Notes: generated by a model not told the origin, from the letters alone. DNA of 64,000 bases from Niabella sp. (GCF_030150205.1 NZ_JASLGT010000004.1:234624-298623); one strand, 5' to 3'; shown: positions 1-10,286, numbered from the stretch's first letter. Translations and numbers: made by a program.

Positions 1-1458
1 TACAACCAGGAAAATTTCAGTTATGAGCAGCTGGCGGGTTTCCGGAGAGATTTTCCTTCAGAGAATCTGCCGGCGCTGAATGCCGGTGGAACGGATGCTC
101 AAACAACCAATGGTTATGGATATGAATGGGCATTGAAATCGTTTTTCGGAAGATTGAACTATGCATTTGACAACCGTTACCTGCTTGAGGTAAGTCTCCG
201 CGAAGATGGATCTTCCCGGTTCCGCGAAGGAAGAAGATGGGGCGCTTTCCCATCCATGTCTGCCGGCTGGCGGGTATCACAGGAAAGCTTTATGAAAGGG
301 ACCTCCTGGCTTTCCAATTTAAAGATCCGGGGCTCCTGGGGGCGGCTGGGGAATCAGAACATCGGCAATTATCCCTATCAGAACCTGCTGGATAATGGCA
401 TATACATTTATGATAAAGTGGCCACCGGTGTGTTGAACGCCAATCTTGCCGATTCGAATATTACCTGGGAAACAACAACAGCCGCCGGGGTTGGGGTAGA
501 CTTTTCCCTGTTCAATAATAAGCTCTCCGGTACTTTCGATTACTTTTCCAAACAAACAAAGAATATCCTGAGAATGGCGCAGGTACCCGCTTTTGTAGGA
601 ATGGGCGCACCCACCATTAATTCCGGGGCCATGGAGAACAAGGGATTTGAATTCAGCCTTGATTACAAGGACCGCTTCGGGGATGTTGATGTTTTTGCAG
701 GCGCCAGTTACTACACCTATAAAAATCGTGTAACCAAACTGGGCGCGGAAGAAATTCAGAGCAACAAATTAAGAAGAGAAGGATTGCCCTGGAACTCCTG
801 GTATATGTGGAAATGGATCGGTGTGTTTCAAAACCAGGAGCAGATCAATGCCGCACCGAAGCAGCAATATACTCCCAAACCCGGTGACCTCATTTTTGCA
901 GATCTGAGCGGGCCCAACGGGGTTCCGGATGGCAAGGTGGATGCGTACGACCGGGTGGTGATCCCCGGACAATATCCGAAGTTTAACTATGGGTTTAACC
1001 TGGGAGCTGCTTATAAAGGATTTGATCTTACGGTATTCTTCCAGGGGGTGGCCGGTATCAAAGTGTATACGGATCAATGGGGCTACGGTGCATTCCGGCA
1101 ATGGTCGCCGCCGCCCACATTCTGGAGAGACCGCTGGACACCGGAGAATCCAACCAATAAGCTGCCCGGTATGTATGTAGATCAGTACATGCCCATTACC
1201 GCGGCTTCCTCTTTCTGGTTACAGGATGCATCCTATCTGCGCTTAAAGAACCTGGTACTGGGATATAATTTCAACAGCCGGCTATTGCAGCGGATACGGG
1301 CACAGCAGCTGCGGGTGTATTTCTCCGGGGATAACCTGCTGACGTTCTCCGATTTTAAAGGCGACCCTGAGCGGGTGATTACGGATAATACCAGTGGCCG
1401 TTTTGCCATTTATCCGCAGGCCAGTGTGTATACGTTTGGTGTTAAAGTTACTTTTTAA
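1..1458 (+). CDS. SusC/RagA TonB-dependent outer-membrane transporter, C-terminal part
   Basis: The reading frame is open from the first base of the window, so the start lies upstream and only about 485 C-terminal residues are present. They form the second half of the TonB-dependent beta-barrel: the region with DGSSRF followed by GWRVS, repeated aromatic-rich strands, LKNLVLGYNF and a final strand ending in KVTF, which is the usual SusC ending with a terminal Phe. SusC proteins import oligosaccharides or peptides across the outer membrane, powered by TonB and capped by a SusD lipoprotein. The SusD gene follows after 10 bases, so the two form the import pair of the polysaccharide locus downstream. 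The plug domain and any N-terminal signalling domain are outside the window. Confidence 0.95.
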   Translation, partial: YNQENFSYEQLAGFRRDFPSENLPALNAGGTDAQTTNGYGYEWALKSFFGRLNYAFDNRYLLEVSLREDGSSRFREGRRWGAFPSMSAGWRVSQESFMKGTSWLSNLKIRGSWGRLGNQNIGNYPYQNLLDNGIYIYDKVATGVLNANLADSNITWETTTAAGVGVDFSLFNNKLSGTFDYFSKQTKNILRMAQVPAFVGMGAPTINSGAMENKGFEFSLDYKDRFGDVDVFAGASYYTYKNRVTKLGAEEIQSNKLRREGLPWNSWYMWKWIGVFQNQEQINAAPKQQYTPKPGDLIFADLSGPNGVPDGKVDAYDRVVIPGQYPKFNYGFNLGAAYKGFDLTVFFQGVAGIKVYTDQWGYGAFRQWSPPPTFWRDRWTPENPTNKLPGMYVDQYMPITAASSFWLQDASYLRLKNLVLGYNFNSRLLQRIRAQQLRVYFSGDNLLTFSDFKGDPERVITDNTSGRFAIYPQASVYTFGVKVTF

Positions 1459-1468
1459 ATTTACGATT

Positions 1469-3037
1469 ATGATGATCTATACGATAAAAAAGTTCTTTTT
1501 CTGGGGAATGCTCATCCTGTTGATGAGCGGATGCCAGAAAGATAATTTCCTGGATAAACAACCGTTTGATAAAATAACCAATGAAGTGTTCTGGACATCA
1601 AAAAAGGATGCCGAACTGGCGCTCACAGGTTGTTACAGCTCACTGCGGACGCCGGCCTTTGCCATTGACCAGAGCTCTTTTTCTTCCCTGCAGTTTGAAG
1701 GGTTAACAGACAATGCCTACTGCAATTCGACCCTCGATAATTATACGGATATTTCACGGGGTGTGATTACACCTACTACCGGAGGAATTATTACACGTGT
1801 TTGGACAGATGCTTATAAAGGCATCGCCCGTTGTAACTGGTTTCTTGGAAACCTGCACCGGGTACCGGACCTTACAGATGTGGACAAGGCCCGTATGAAG
1901 GGCGAAGCGTATTTTCTCCGGGCGTTCATGTATAATGAACTGACCATGCTGTATGGAGATGTGCCATTGATTACGGAGCTGCTGGGATTTGGCCCGGATG
2001 TATTCAAGACGAAGAAGGCATCCCGGATGGATATCGTAAAAAAAATGATGCAGGATCTGGATAGTGCGGCCACCGGACTTTCCAACATCGCCTATGCAGA
2101 CGGTCATCCGGTACGGGCCTCGGCGCTGGCGTTAAAGGCCCGGATGTGTTTGTACAACGGTTTATGGCAGGATGCGGCTGATGCAGCAAAGAAGGTAATG
2201 GATGAAGGGAAGGCGTCCCTTGCAAAAAACTACCAGGGCATTTTTTGGGGGGAGCAGGATGGCAACCCCGAGATTCTTTTTTCGGTAAAGGCCAGCAGCC
2301 CAACAGCGGTACATAACCTGGATCTGCTTTATGGCTCCCGCTTCTCGATGGTACCCCTGCATACCCTGGTAGATTGTTATGAGATGAAAGATGGCACAGC
2401 CCCGGTAGCACCGGTGATCCCATCGGCTTACGATCCGAAGAACCGGATGCGCAATGATTTTTATCAGAACCGCGATCCCAGGCTAAAGCTGACGCTCTTT
2501 ACCCCCGGCGATCCATGGGCATATAACCCTGCTATCGGTTTTAATAATGAAGCCAAGTTTAAAGCAGAGTCACCTTCTGTAAATAACCTGGGTATGCGGA
2601 AATATATTAACCTTACCGTTAACGATGGTTCCGGAGGTCCCGCCGGAAGCTCCCAGGCCATTGTAAAACTGCGCTATGCAGATGTGCTGCTGATGTATGC
2701 GGAGGCGATGGTAGAGCTGGGCGGTGGCAGTACCAGTGATCCGGGGGCATTAAAGGCCATCAACGATGTAAGAGCACGCCCGGGTATTGGGATGCCGGCA
2801 AAAGCAGCCCCCTTAACCCGGGCCACCATACGGAATGAACGCCGGGTAGAGCTGGCGTTTGAAGGATTGCGGTATTATGATATCAAACGCTGGAAAATTG
2901 CGAAGGAGGTGCTGAATGGCTATAAAGATCCGGGTAATGTAACCCGGGTATTTGAAGACCGCTTTTATTACTGGCCGGTTCCCCAAACAGAAGTGGATAT
3001 GATGGGCGTTGATTTCCAGAACCCGGATTACCGCTAG
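1469..3037 (+). CDS. SusD/RagB family outer-membrane lipoprotein
   Basis: This is the glycan-capturing lid of the SusC barrel encoded just upstream. I chose the ATG at 1469 because it gives a lipoprotein signal peptide (basic start, hydrophobic core, lipobox LLMSGC); an in-frame start further upstream would lie inside the susC gene. The mature protein starts with QKDNFLDKQP and has the SusD pattern: TPR-type helices (EAYFLRAFMYNEL, then YGDVPL), the RYADVLLMYAEAM helix, the NERRVELAFEG motif with YYDIKRWK, and an ending in a short NPDYR-type tail. Length is about 522 residues, normal for the family. The substrate cannot be read from the sequence. Confidence 0.95.
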   Translation: MMIYTIKKFFFWGMLILLMSGCQKDNFLDKQPFDKITNEVFWTSKKDAELALTGCYSSLRTPAFAIDQSSFSSLQFEGLTDNAYCNSTLDNYTDISRGVITPTTGGIITRVWTDAYKGIARCNWFLGNLHRVPDLTDVDKARMKGEAYFLRAFMYNELTMLYGDVPLITELLGFGPDVFKTKKASRMDIVKKMMQDLDSAATGLSNIAYADGHPVRASALALKARMCLYNGLWQDAADAAKKVMDEGKASLAKNYQGIFWGEQDGNPEILFSVKASSPTAVHNLDLLYGSRFSMVPLHTLVDCYEMKDGTAPVAPVIPSAYDPKNRMRNDFYQNRDPRLKLTLFTPGDPWAYNPAIGFNNEAKFKAESPSVNNLGMRKYINLTVNDGSGGPAGSSQAIVKLRYADVLLMYAEAMVELGGGSTSDPGALKAINDVRARPGIGMPAKAAPLTRATIRNERRVELAFEGLRYYDIKRWKIAKEVLNGYKDPGNVTRVFEDRFYYWPVPQTEVDMMGVDFQNPDYR

Positions 3038-3337
3038 GGGGCGTAGAGAAAGTGAGAAGTTGATAGTGATAAGTATCAGTGTCTCAGTATATCTGTGGCG
3101 TTGAAACCGCGAAGCCGCAAAGGCACGAAGTAACGCGAAGGAGGAGTAGTTGATCGTAAAAGTTCTTGAGCCTTTGATTGAGTATTTCTGCGGCTATTGA
3201 ACCTTGCGGTTGAATTGGTAGCCGCAAAGACGGAAGGACCGGAGACAGACAGACTTGGCAAGAAAAATTCTTAAACCCTTTCAGTGATTCAGTGTTTCAG
3301 CGGCTATTCACAACATTCATTCACAAACAAAATCATT
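3038..3337. other. Intergenic stretch with degenerate repeats
   Basis: No gene seen in these 300 bases. It has a degenerate copy of a purine-rich repeat (AACCGCGAAGCCGCAAAGG at about 3106) and a short inverted repeat GCGGCTA (3190-3196) / TAGCCGC (3219-3225). A second GCGGCTATT occurs at about 3300. No clear terminator or TAnnTTTG promoter element was found. Confidence 0.5.
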
Positions 3338-5410
3338 ATGCAAAATAATATACGAAACAGCCGGATCCCGTTCCTGCTGCGATGCTGGGGCTATATAACA
3401 GGTGCCCTGCTGTGCTGCATTGGAGCCGTTGCGCAACAGCCCGGCATCCCCGGAAATGACCGGGTATTTGAAAACAAGATCTTCGGGGCACCGGAAGTAA
3501 CAGTGCGTAAGCACAATAATGAATGGACGATCGCGGGTAAAAAAAACACCGTTGTTCTAAAGAGCAGCGATCTGTCCATGCAGGTAAAAACAGCCACCGG
3601 AAACTGGAGTTTTTTTCCATCGCAGGATGGAGACCTTGTGGTAAAGATCCAGGGTAAAGAAAAAACACTGCGGCTTGCCGCGGCCTCCGGGAAGGAAATC
3701 AGTTATTATAACACTGGCTATAAATCGGGCATCCGCATAAGCCTGGAAGGATGGGCCGGAACCGACCTGAAATTATTCCTCACCCTGGCACTGGAAGGTC
3801 CTGCAGAAGAACTGGTTTTTGATATTGCTGCGGATGAAAAAAATGCGGTGGTGCGCAAGCTGGACTGGCCGGCGGCCCTGGATGCATCTGCGGTGGATTA
3901 TACCCTGCTGAGCAATGTACGGGGCGTATTATTGCCCCGCAACTGGCCCAGGCCCTATCATCCCATACGTACTTCAGCACCAGACGGTACCATCACCCGC
4001 ACGGATCGCAGTGAACTGCAAAGCAACGTGATCGAAGACTGGTCCATGTCCTGGTGGGGGTTTCAGAAAGGCCTTACGGCCATGATGCTGATCGTGGAAA
4101 CACCCAATGATGCGGCATATCAGTTCCGGCATCCGGCCGGAGGACCTACGGTTGTCGGGCCGCGCTGGCGCCCGAGCCTTGGAAAACTCGGTTATCCCCG
4201 CACCGTGCGCATATGCTTTTTTGAGAAAGGGAATTATGTGGATATGGCAAAGCGATACCGGCAATATGCGATAGAAAATGGGTGGTTTGTATCCCTGAAA
4301 GACAAGGTGGCTGCAAAGCCGGAAGTGGGAGCGCTGATCAGTACACCCATTGTCCGTTCCGGTATCCTTACCGACTATCTTCCCGTAAGTGCCCGCTGGA
4401 AGCGGGATTCTGCCACCCGGCATTCCATAGTAACCTTTGATCAGCGTGCACAGCAGTTCCGGGAATGGAAAACGAAAGGATTGCCAGGCCTGATGGTGGT
4501 GCTTACTGGCTGGCCCAAACTGGGGTACGACCGGCAACACCCGGATGTTTTACCACCTGCTCCCGCAGCAGGCGGCTGGGAAGGCATGCAGCGGCTGGGC
4601 CGGGAGCTAAAAGCAATGGGTTACCTTTTCGGATTACACGACCAGTACCGGGATTATTATGTAGATGCACCTTCCTTTAACACGCAGTTCGCCATCCATG
4701 AAGAAGACAGCACATCCCTGCCTGCAATCTTTCCGGGTACCCGGTTTGGCGACTTTAAAGAAGGAAAAATCCCATATATGGATTACTGGGATGGCGGCAA
4801 AATGTCGTACCTCAACGGCCGGTTTATGCTGGGTCACATGAAGAAAAATTACCAGTGGCTGTTTGATCATGATATAAAACCACAGGCTTCTTATCTCGAC
4901 GTTTTTGGATACGTTCCCCCCGACGAAGATTTTAATCCGCAAAACAGGCTATCGAGAACGGATGCCATGAACGAGCGCATCAAACTCTATCGCTGGGCCA
5001 AAGCGCACCTGGGTATCGTGGGTACGGAAACCGCCTGCGACTGGACGGTACCCTTTGTTGATTTTTCATCGCCGCTGAAAGCCCGCAGCGGGATCACGGT
5101 TCCGCTATGGGACCTGGTGTACCACGATGCCATTCTTACCACATACAATCCCGGCGACCTGTACGGTTTGCTGAATGCAGGATTGCCGCAGCTGGGCAGG
5201 GATTTTGATGCCGGGCCGGAAGCGCTGGCTCAGGTGAAACGGATGAGCGCCCTCAATAAACGGCTGGCCTTTGCAGCCATGACCAATCATGAATTTTTAA
5301 ATAAGGAGTTTACAAAAGAGCGTACAACATTCTCAGACGGGACCACCATCACCGTAGACTGGGATAAAAAGACGGCAACCATTACTCCTGAAATAAATGA
5401 ATCGCTATGA
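3338..5410 (+). CDS. Secreted glycoside-hydrolase-like protein (DUF5696-like)
   Basis: About 690 residues. The ATG at 3338 gives a signal peptide with a long hydrophobic stretch ending near GAVAQQ; an in-frame start 54 bases earlier would only add a poor leader. The N-terminal third looks like a beta-sandwich; the middle and C-terminal parts carry barrel-like signatures (MSWWGFQKG, a LPGLMVVLTGW strand, GLHDQYRDYY, SYLDVFGY and GTETACDW) with several acidic residues at strand ends, as in TIM-barrel glycosidases. It resembles the DUF5696 group related to endo-alpha-N-acetylgalactosaminidase-like folds, but the match is from memory and no catalytic pair is assigned. It sits between susD and another hydrolase gene with which it overlaps by 4 bases (ATGA), so the two are probably translationally coupled. 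Confidence 0.7.
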   Translation: MQNNIRNSRIPFLLRCWGYITGALLCCIGAVAQQPGIPGNDRVFENKIFGAPEVTVRKHNNEWTIAGKKNTVVLKSSDLSMQVKTATGNWSFFPSQDGDLVVKIQGKEKTLRLAAASGKEISYYNTGYKSGIRISLEGWAGTDLKLFLTLALEGPAEELVFDIAADEKNAVVRKLDWPAALDASAVDYTLLSNVRGVLLPRNWPRPYHPIRTSAPDGTITRTDRSELQSNVIEDWSMSWWGFQKGLTAMMLIVETPNDAAYQFRHPAGGPTVVGPRWRPSLGKLGYPRTVRICFFEKGNYVDMAKRYRQYAIENGWFVSLKDKVAAKPEVGALISTPIVRSGILTDYLPVSARWKRDSATRHSIVTFDQRAQQFREWKTKGLPGLMVVLTGWPKLGYDRQHPDVLPPAPAAGGWEGMQRLGRELKAMGYLFGLHDQYRDYYVDAPSFNTQFAIHEEDSTSLPAIFPGTRFGDFKEGKIPYMDYWDGGKMSYLNGRFMLGHMKKNYQWLFDHDIKPQASYLDVFGYVPPDEDFNPQNRLSRTDAMNERIKLYRWAKAHLGIVGTETACDWTVPFVDFSSPLKARSGITVPLWDLVYHDAILTTYNPGDLYGLLNAGLPQLGRDFDAGPEALAQVKRMSALNKRLAFAAMTNHEFLNKEFTKERTTFSDGTTITVDWDKKTATITPEINESL

Positions 5411-7947
5411 GAAAAATAAGTTCAATCATTACGGGCCTGGTTTTCTTCCTGACGGCCCAGGGCCAGGGATCCAAAGCGCCGGCAGCTTCGCTGTTAAAGG
5501 TGGATTATTCGAAACTGGTATCAAGGGCCGACCTGGTATACGACCGGCCGGCATCCCGGAGTGAAGCGGGGCAGCCGGTGGGCAACGGGCGTATGGGTAG
5601 CCTGGTTTGGACCACCCCGTCCCAGGTACGTATGCAGATCAACCGGGTAGATGTATTTGCCAGCAACTCTGCCTCCAATAATTTTTTTGAACGGAATACC
5701 GACTATTGCGGCGGCGCCGGTTATGTGGACCTGGATTTTGGTGAACCGGTATTTGAAGGGAACGATTTCCGGCAGCAGCTGTCTTGCTACAACGCCGTGT
5801 CAACAGTAACAGGTAACGCAGTGCAGGCAAAGGTGCTGGCCTGGAACGAGGCGGATGTAATGGCGGTAGATATTAAAGATAACCGTGCTATTGCCCGGCC
5901 ATTGCTGGTAAACCTGCGGATGTTGCGGATGCCGGTTTCGCTGAGGGGAAACCATTCGGCTGTTTCCACCATTGAAACCCTGGGGGACCGCATCCTGCTG
6001 AAACAGGTATTTAAAGAAGATGGTTATTACTGTAGTTCGGCTGTAGTGATCGGACTTACAGGAGGAAAAGCCAGTGCAGAAAAAACAAATGCGTCCTGCG
6101 TGCGGTTGAATATTGCCCCGGGTACCGCGCATTCCAGCGTGTTTATTGCAAGCGCTGCTTCCTTCGATTCAACGGCGGATGTAGGAGCGGCGGCGATCCG
6201 TAAACTGGATGCGGCACAGCAAAAGGGTTATGAAGGAATCGAAGCATCCAACCGGCAGTGGTGGAGTCAGTTCTGGAAACAGTCCTTTGTACACCTGAGC
6301 AGTGCAGATGGTACGGCAGATTATATCGAAAAAAATTATACCTATTTTCTTTATGTGATGGCCTCCAGCTCCAGGGGGGATTTTCCTACAAAATTTAACG
6401 GTATGCTATGGACCACCGGGGGCGATGCACGTCAATGGGGTGGTGCCTTCTGGGGCGCAAATCAAAGCTGTTATTATGAAGCCCTGTATCCAACCAATCA
6501 CCTGGAATTAATGGATCCGATGTTTCAAATGTATAGCAATGCATACCCAACCTTTGAACGCGCCGCCATCCAGCAATGGGGATCAAAAGGGATCTATATA
6601 CCGGAAACAGTCGGGTTTGATGGAGTACCGGCACTACCGGAAGATATTGCCGCAGAGATGCGGGATCTCTACCTGATCCGGAAGCCCTGGGAGCAGCGCT
6701 CAAAAAAATTTATGGACTATGCGTTTGCCAAACAGCCTTTTCTCAGCCGGTGGAACTGGAAACATACCGGCGAATGGAAAAACGGGTTATGGGAATATAC
6801 GGAACGTGGAGATGGCGCTTATGGCCCGGTGAATCATATCTTTTCAAGAGGTGCAAAAATCGCCTACCAGTACTGGCAGAAATATGAATATACAAAGGAT
6901 CTGAACTGGCTGCGGGATAAGGCCTATCCTATGTTAAAGGGTATGGCGGAATTCTACCGCAATTTTCCGAATGTAAAAAAGGAGCAGGACGGAAAGTACC
7001 ATATCCGGCATGTGAATGATAACGAATCCATCTGGGGCGGACACAATACGGTAGAAGAAATCGCTTCCATGATGGGCCTTTTCCCGGTGGTGATCAGGGC
7101 CTCGGAGTTATTGAATACGGATGCAGCCATGCGGCCGGTATGGAAGGAATTTATTACCCATCTTTCACCACTGACCACAACAAAAAATTACCCGGATATG
7201 GCCAGTCAGCCCGAAGCCTGGGTGGGATCATTGCCGCCGACCAGTCTTATCCGTGGAAACGGCAAACGCCTGCCGGATGGTAATACCATGCCGGTATGGT
7301 TCTTTGATCTTTGCAACCTGGGCGGTGATCCGTCTATGCTGACCATTGCCAATAATACCTTCGACGGATATTTCCGAAATACAGCTCCGGCAGAAACCTT
7401 TCCGCATGTTTTGTCAAAGATACCCGCAGCCGCAGCGGTTCTGGGGCGGGCAGATGCCGTGCGGGCGCTGATCCCCAATCAGCTAAAGGGCGCGGCGCGG
7501 AACCCGGTCCTCGAAAACCGGATGGATCTGAGTGAGGGGTTTTATACGACCAATATCCAGCGTATCGGGCGCGCATCTGACGCCATGCACCTGGCCCTTT
7601 GTCAAAGTGCCCCCACTGCTCCGGGCGGCGATCCGGTGATCCGGGTATTTCCGGCCTGGCCCAAAGACTGGGATGCACAGTTCAGTTTGCTGTGCCGCGG
7701 AGATTTTATGACCTCCGCTTCAATAAAGAAGGGCGCAATCGAATTTGTAGAGTTGTTATCAAACGCCGGGGAAACCTGCCGGGTTCAAAATCCCTGGCCG
7801 GGTGCAACGGTTACGGTATATAAAAACGGACAACGGTTTCAAACGCTAAAAGGCAGTATGCTGGTGGTTCAGACAAAGGCGAAGGATCGTATTTTGCTGG
7901 TGCCCGCAGGTACAGATCCCGCAAAACTGTACCGGAATGTCTTGTAA
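5407..7947 (+). CDS. Secreted (alpha/alpha)6-type glycosidase-like protein (DUF5703/GH95-like)
   Basis: 846 residues with an N-terminal signal peptide (MRKISSIITGLVFFLTAQGQ). The early motif QPVGNGRMGSLVWTTP followed by QINRVDVFAS is the typical opening of GH95-like and DUF5703 proteins, which combine an N-terminal beta-sandwich with an (alpha/alpha)6 barrel. Later motifs include GGDARQWGGAFWGANQS, NDNESIWGGHNTVEEIA and a late GFYTTNIQRIG segment, ending in a small beta domain. A role in releasing fucose, galactose or rhamnose from a plant glycan is plausible given the neighbours, but the specificity is inferred. The start overlaps the stop of the preceding gene by 4 bases. Confidence 0.72.
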   Translation: MRKISSIITGLVFFLTAQGQGSKAPAASLLKVDYSKLVSRADLVYDRPASRSEAGQPVGNGRMGSLVWTTPSQVRMQINRVDVFASNSASNNFFERNTDYCGGAGYVDLDFGEPVFEGNDFRQQLSCYNAVSTVTGNAVQAKVLAWNEADVMAVDIKDNRAIARPLLVNLRMLRMPVSLRGNHSAVSTIETLGDRILLKQVFKEDGYYCSSAVVIGLTGGKASAEKTNASCVRLNIAPGTAHSSVFIASAASFDSTADVGAAAIRKLDAAQQKGYEGIEASNRQWWSQFWKQSFVHLSSADGTADYIEKNYTYFLYVMASSSRGDFPTKFNGMLWTTGGDARQWGGAFWGANQSCYYEALYPTNHLELMDPMFQMYSNAYPTFERAAIQQWGSKGIYIPETVGFDGVPALPEDIAAEMRDLYLIRKPWEQRSKKFMDYAFAKQPFLSRWNWKHTGEWKNGLWEYTERGDGAYGPVNHIFSRGAKIAYQYWQKYEYTKDLNWLRDKAYPMLKGMAEFYRNFPNVKKEQDGKYHIRHVNDNESIWGGHNTVEEIASMMGLFPVVIRASELLNTDAAMRPVWKEFITHLSPLTTTKNYPDMASQPEAWVGSLPPTSLIRGNGKRLPDGNTMPVWFFDLCNLGGDPSMLTIANNTFDGYFRNTAPAETFPHVLSKIPAAAAVLGRADAVRALIPNQLKGAARNPVLENRMDLSEGFYTTNIQRIGRASDAMHLALCQSAPTAPGGDPVIRVFPAWPKDWDAQFSLLCRGDFMTSASIKKGAIEFVELLSNAGETCRVQNPWPGATVTVYKNGQRFQTLKGSMLVVQTKAKDRILLVPAGTDPAKLYRNVL

Positions 7948-8095
7948 AGAAGTGCAGGCCGGGTTGATGAACAAATAGTTTACAGGAATGCCAAAAAACG
8001 ATCTATGAAATCCCGTAATCATCACGGGGAATGCGTAAAACTTCGTTTATTTTGTAATGTGCTTGACTTGATCTTGCCGGAATAAATGCATGTGC

Positions 8096-10054
8096 ATGAA
8101 ATATAAAAAATGGTTGTTGCTGTTGTTTGCCGCCGGGATCGGTTTTTGTAAAGGCAGCGCCCAAACCATTACGGATCTGAAAGAAGTTACCTGGAAAGGA
8201 TTTAAACGGGTAACCTTTAAGCTGGATGGTAATGAGGCCTGGTATACGGTGCCTCCTGCGCCGCTGGAAGGTAAACCATGGGTATGGCGTGCCTATTTCC
8301 CGGAATGGCATACGGATATGGACAGTTTGCTGTTACGGAAAGGCGTGTACATTGCTTATATCAATGCCAGCGATCGCTTCGGACATGCCAGCGCCATGAA
8401 CCATTGGGATGATTTGTATACCTACCTCACAACACAATTACATTTTGCACCGCGGCCGGCCCTGGAGGCGGTAAGCCGTGGTGGATTATATGTGTATGGC
8501 TGGGCAAAACGGAATCCGTCAAAAGTGAGCTGTATCTATGCTGAAGCCCCGGTTTGCGATTTTACCAGCTGGCCCGCCGGAAAAGGAAAGGGTAAAGGTG
8601 CTCCGGCAGAGTGGCAAAAATTGCTGAAGGTATACGGACTGACGGAAAGCGAGGCCCTGCAGTATTCTGATCAGCCGAAGGACAATCTGGAAGCGCTCGC
8701 TGCATACAAGGTCCCTGTTGTGCACGTGATCGGACTGCAGGACCAGATCGTTCCGGCAGAAGAGAATACCCTGGTGCTGGTTCAGAACTATATACGCCAG
8801 GGCGGGCCGGCAACCGTTATTCCCATGACCCGCGGAAAGCAGGACCTGGAAGGACATCATTTCCCCATAGAAAATATAGCCTCCCTGGCGGGGTTTGTTT
8901 ATGAAAATGTACGGAAACAACCACAGCCCCTGCCCGCAGCTGACTATATCCGTTCTTACGGGAAGCTGGACAACCTGTTGTTCCGGATCCGGCATAAAGA
9001 GGAGGTAACGGTGGCCTTCCTGGGCGGATCGATCACCCATATGACGGGCTGGCGTAACAAGGTAGAACAGTACCTCACGGAGCGGTACCCGGAAACGCGC
9101 TTCCGTTTTTTAAATGCAGGTATTCCCTCGCTGGGGAGTTTACCACATGCCTTCCGGTTGCAGAAAGATGTGCTGGACCAGGGCCGGGTTGATTTGCTTT
9201 TTATTGAAGCTGCAGTGAACGACCGGGTAAATGGTACGCCCGAAACGCAGCAGCGCCGGGCGCTGGAGGGCATTGTACGGCATGCGCTCAGTGCAAACCC
9301 CGCCATGGATATTGTGCTGATGGGGTTTGCCGATGAGTTTAAACTGGCCGATTACCAGGCCGGGAATATTCCTGCAGAAATTACGGTACATGAAGCGGTG
9401 GCCAAACATTATGGATTGCCGTTTATCAACCTGGCAGCAGAGGTCAACGCACGAATCGCTCATAAAGAATTTACCTGGGAATACGACTTTAAAAATCTGC
9501 ATCCCGCGCCTTTTGGACAGGAATTGTATTTTAATTCGATAAAGACCTTGCTGCAAACGCAGCTGGGAGGTGACACACCCAAGGCCATAGTTGTAAAAAA
9601 AATACCCGTGGCCATGGATCCGCTTCATTACGGCGGCGGGCGGTATATACCTGTAAAAGAGGCATCGGTTAAAAATGATTTTACATGGATCCCCTCCTGG
9701 CAGCCGGCAGACGGTGTTGGTACCCGGCCGGGCTTTGTAAAAGTGCCGGTACTGGAAGGGACAACCGCGGGCGCCTCAACCAGTCTTTTATTCAGGGGCA
9801 GTTCGGTGGGCATAGCGGTAACCTCGGGCCCGGATGCCGGCATGATCCGTTATTCGATCGACGGCGGCCCGGAGCAAACAGTGGATCTTTATACCCAATG
9901 GAGCAAGGGTCTGCACCTGCCCTGGTACCTGCTGTTGGGCGACGGATTAAAAAAAGGAACGCATCGTCTGAAACTCACTATCGCAGATCAGCAGCATCCG
10001 CAATCAAAGGGGCATGCGGTGCGGATCGTGTATTTCTTAGTGAATGGAAAGTAG
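8096..10054 (+). CDS. Secreted alpha/beta-hydrolase fused to SGNH esterase
   Basis: About 652 residues with a signal peptide (MKYKKWLLLLFAAGIGF). The ATG at 8096 is preferred over one 6 bases earlier, which would only add MC. The first half (about 30-275) is an alpha/beta-hydrolase with a full apparent triad: nucleophile in VSRGG (about 126), Asp in GLQDQIVP and His in EGHHFP. The second half (about 300-500) is an SGNH/GDSL hydrolase: GGSIT (block I, about 310), NAGIPSLGS (block II), AAVNDR (block III) and NLHPAP (block V His, about 468). A C-terminal beta-rich part (about 540-650) may bind carbohydrate. Two esterases in one secreted chain suggest removal of two ester types, or ester plus acyl groups, from the glycan. 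Confidence 0.85.
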   Translation: MKYKKWLLLLFAAGIGFCKGSAQTITDLKEVTWKGFKRVTFKLDGNEAWYTVPPAPLEGKPWVWRAYFPEWHTDMDSLLLRKGVYIAYINASDRFGHASAMNHWDDLYTYLTTQLHFAPRPALEAVSRGGLYVYGWAKRNPSKVSCIYAEAPVCDFTSWPAGKGKGKGAPAEWQKLLKVYGLTESEALQYSDQPKDNLEALAAYKVPVVHVIGLQDQIVPAEENTLVLVQNYIRQGGPATVIPMTRGKQDLEGHHFPIENIASLAGFVYENVRKQPQPLPAADYIRSYGKLDNLLFRIRHKEEVTVAFLGGSITHMTGWRNKVEQYLTERYPETRFRFLNAGIPSLGSLPHAFRLQKDVLDQGRVDLLFIEAAVNDRVNGTPETQQRRALEGIVRHALSANPAMDIVLMGFADEFKLADYQAGNIPAEITVHEAVAKHYGLPFINLAAEVNARIAHKEFTWEYDFKNLHPAPFGQELYFNSIKTLLQTQLGGDTPKAIVVKKIPVAMDPLHYGGGRYIPVKEASVKNDFTWIPSWQPADGVGTRPGFVKVPVLEGTTAGASTSLLFRGSSVGIAVTSGPDAGMIRYSIDGGPEQTVDLYTQWSKGLHLPWYLLLGDGLKKGTHRLKLTIADQQHPQSKGHAVRIVYFLVNGK

Positions 10055-10140
10055 GTGTGTGGCTGGGGATTGTTTTGTAGCTCTTTAAGATAGATAAGTG
10101 TTGGCGATGTGCGCTGCTTCCCGCAGTACAGCTTGAAGGG

Positions 10141-10286
10141 ATGCTCCGGCTACCCTCAGCATGACGAAAGAAAGAGCGTCACCTGGAGTTTGTCATTTGC
10201 GGGCAAACATCGATGTAGCAATGATAAATGTCGCTATCGTCACTCTGAGCGGAATCCCGAAAGCATTCGGGATGGAGCCGAAGCGC
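10141..10286. repeat. REP-like inverted repeat pair
   Basis: The 10055-10377 gap holds no gene. It contains two oppositely oriented copies of a palindromic repeat: a left copy at 10141-10166 (GCTCCGGCTACCCTCAGC then ATGACG) and a right copy at 10238-10286 (CGTCACTCTGAGCGGAATC, then GGAGCCGAAGC). The right copy carries a perfect 8-bp hairpin, ATCCCGAA (10254-10261) / TTCGGGAT (10266-10273), loop AGCA. This type of extragenic repeat is common in Bacteroidota genomes. Confidence 0.7.

Noticed and set aside
3974..4540. Antisense open frame of 188 codons on the minus strand inside the secreted hydrolase gene
   Set aside because: It is opposite a clear gene, has no family features, and arises from the third-position bias of the coding strand. 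Similar antisense frames elsewhere (for example 48146-48577, 60980-61627) were left out for the same reason.
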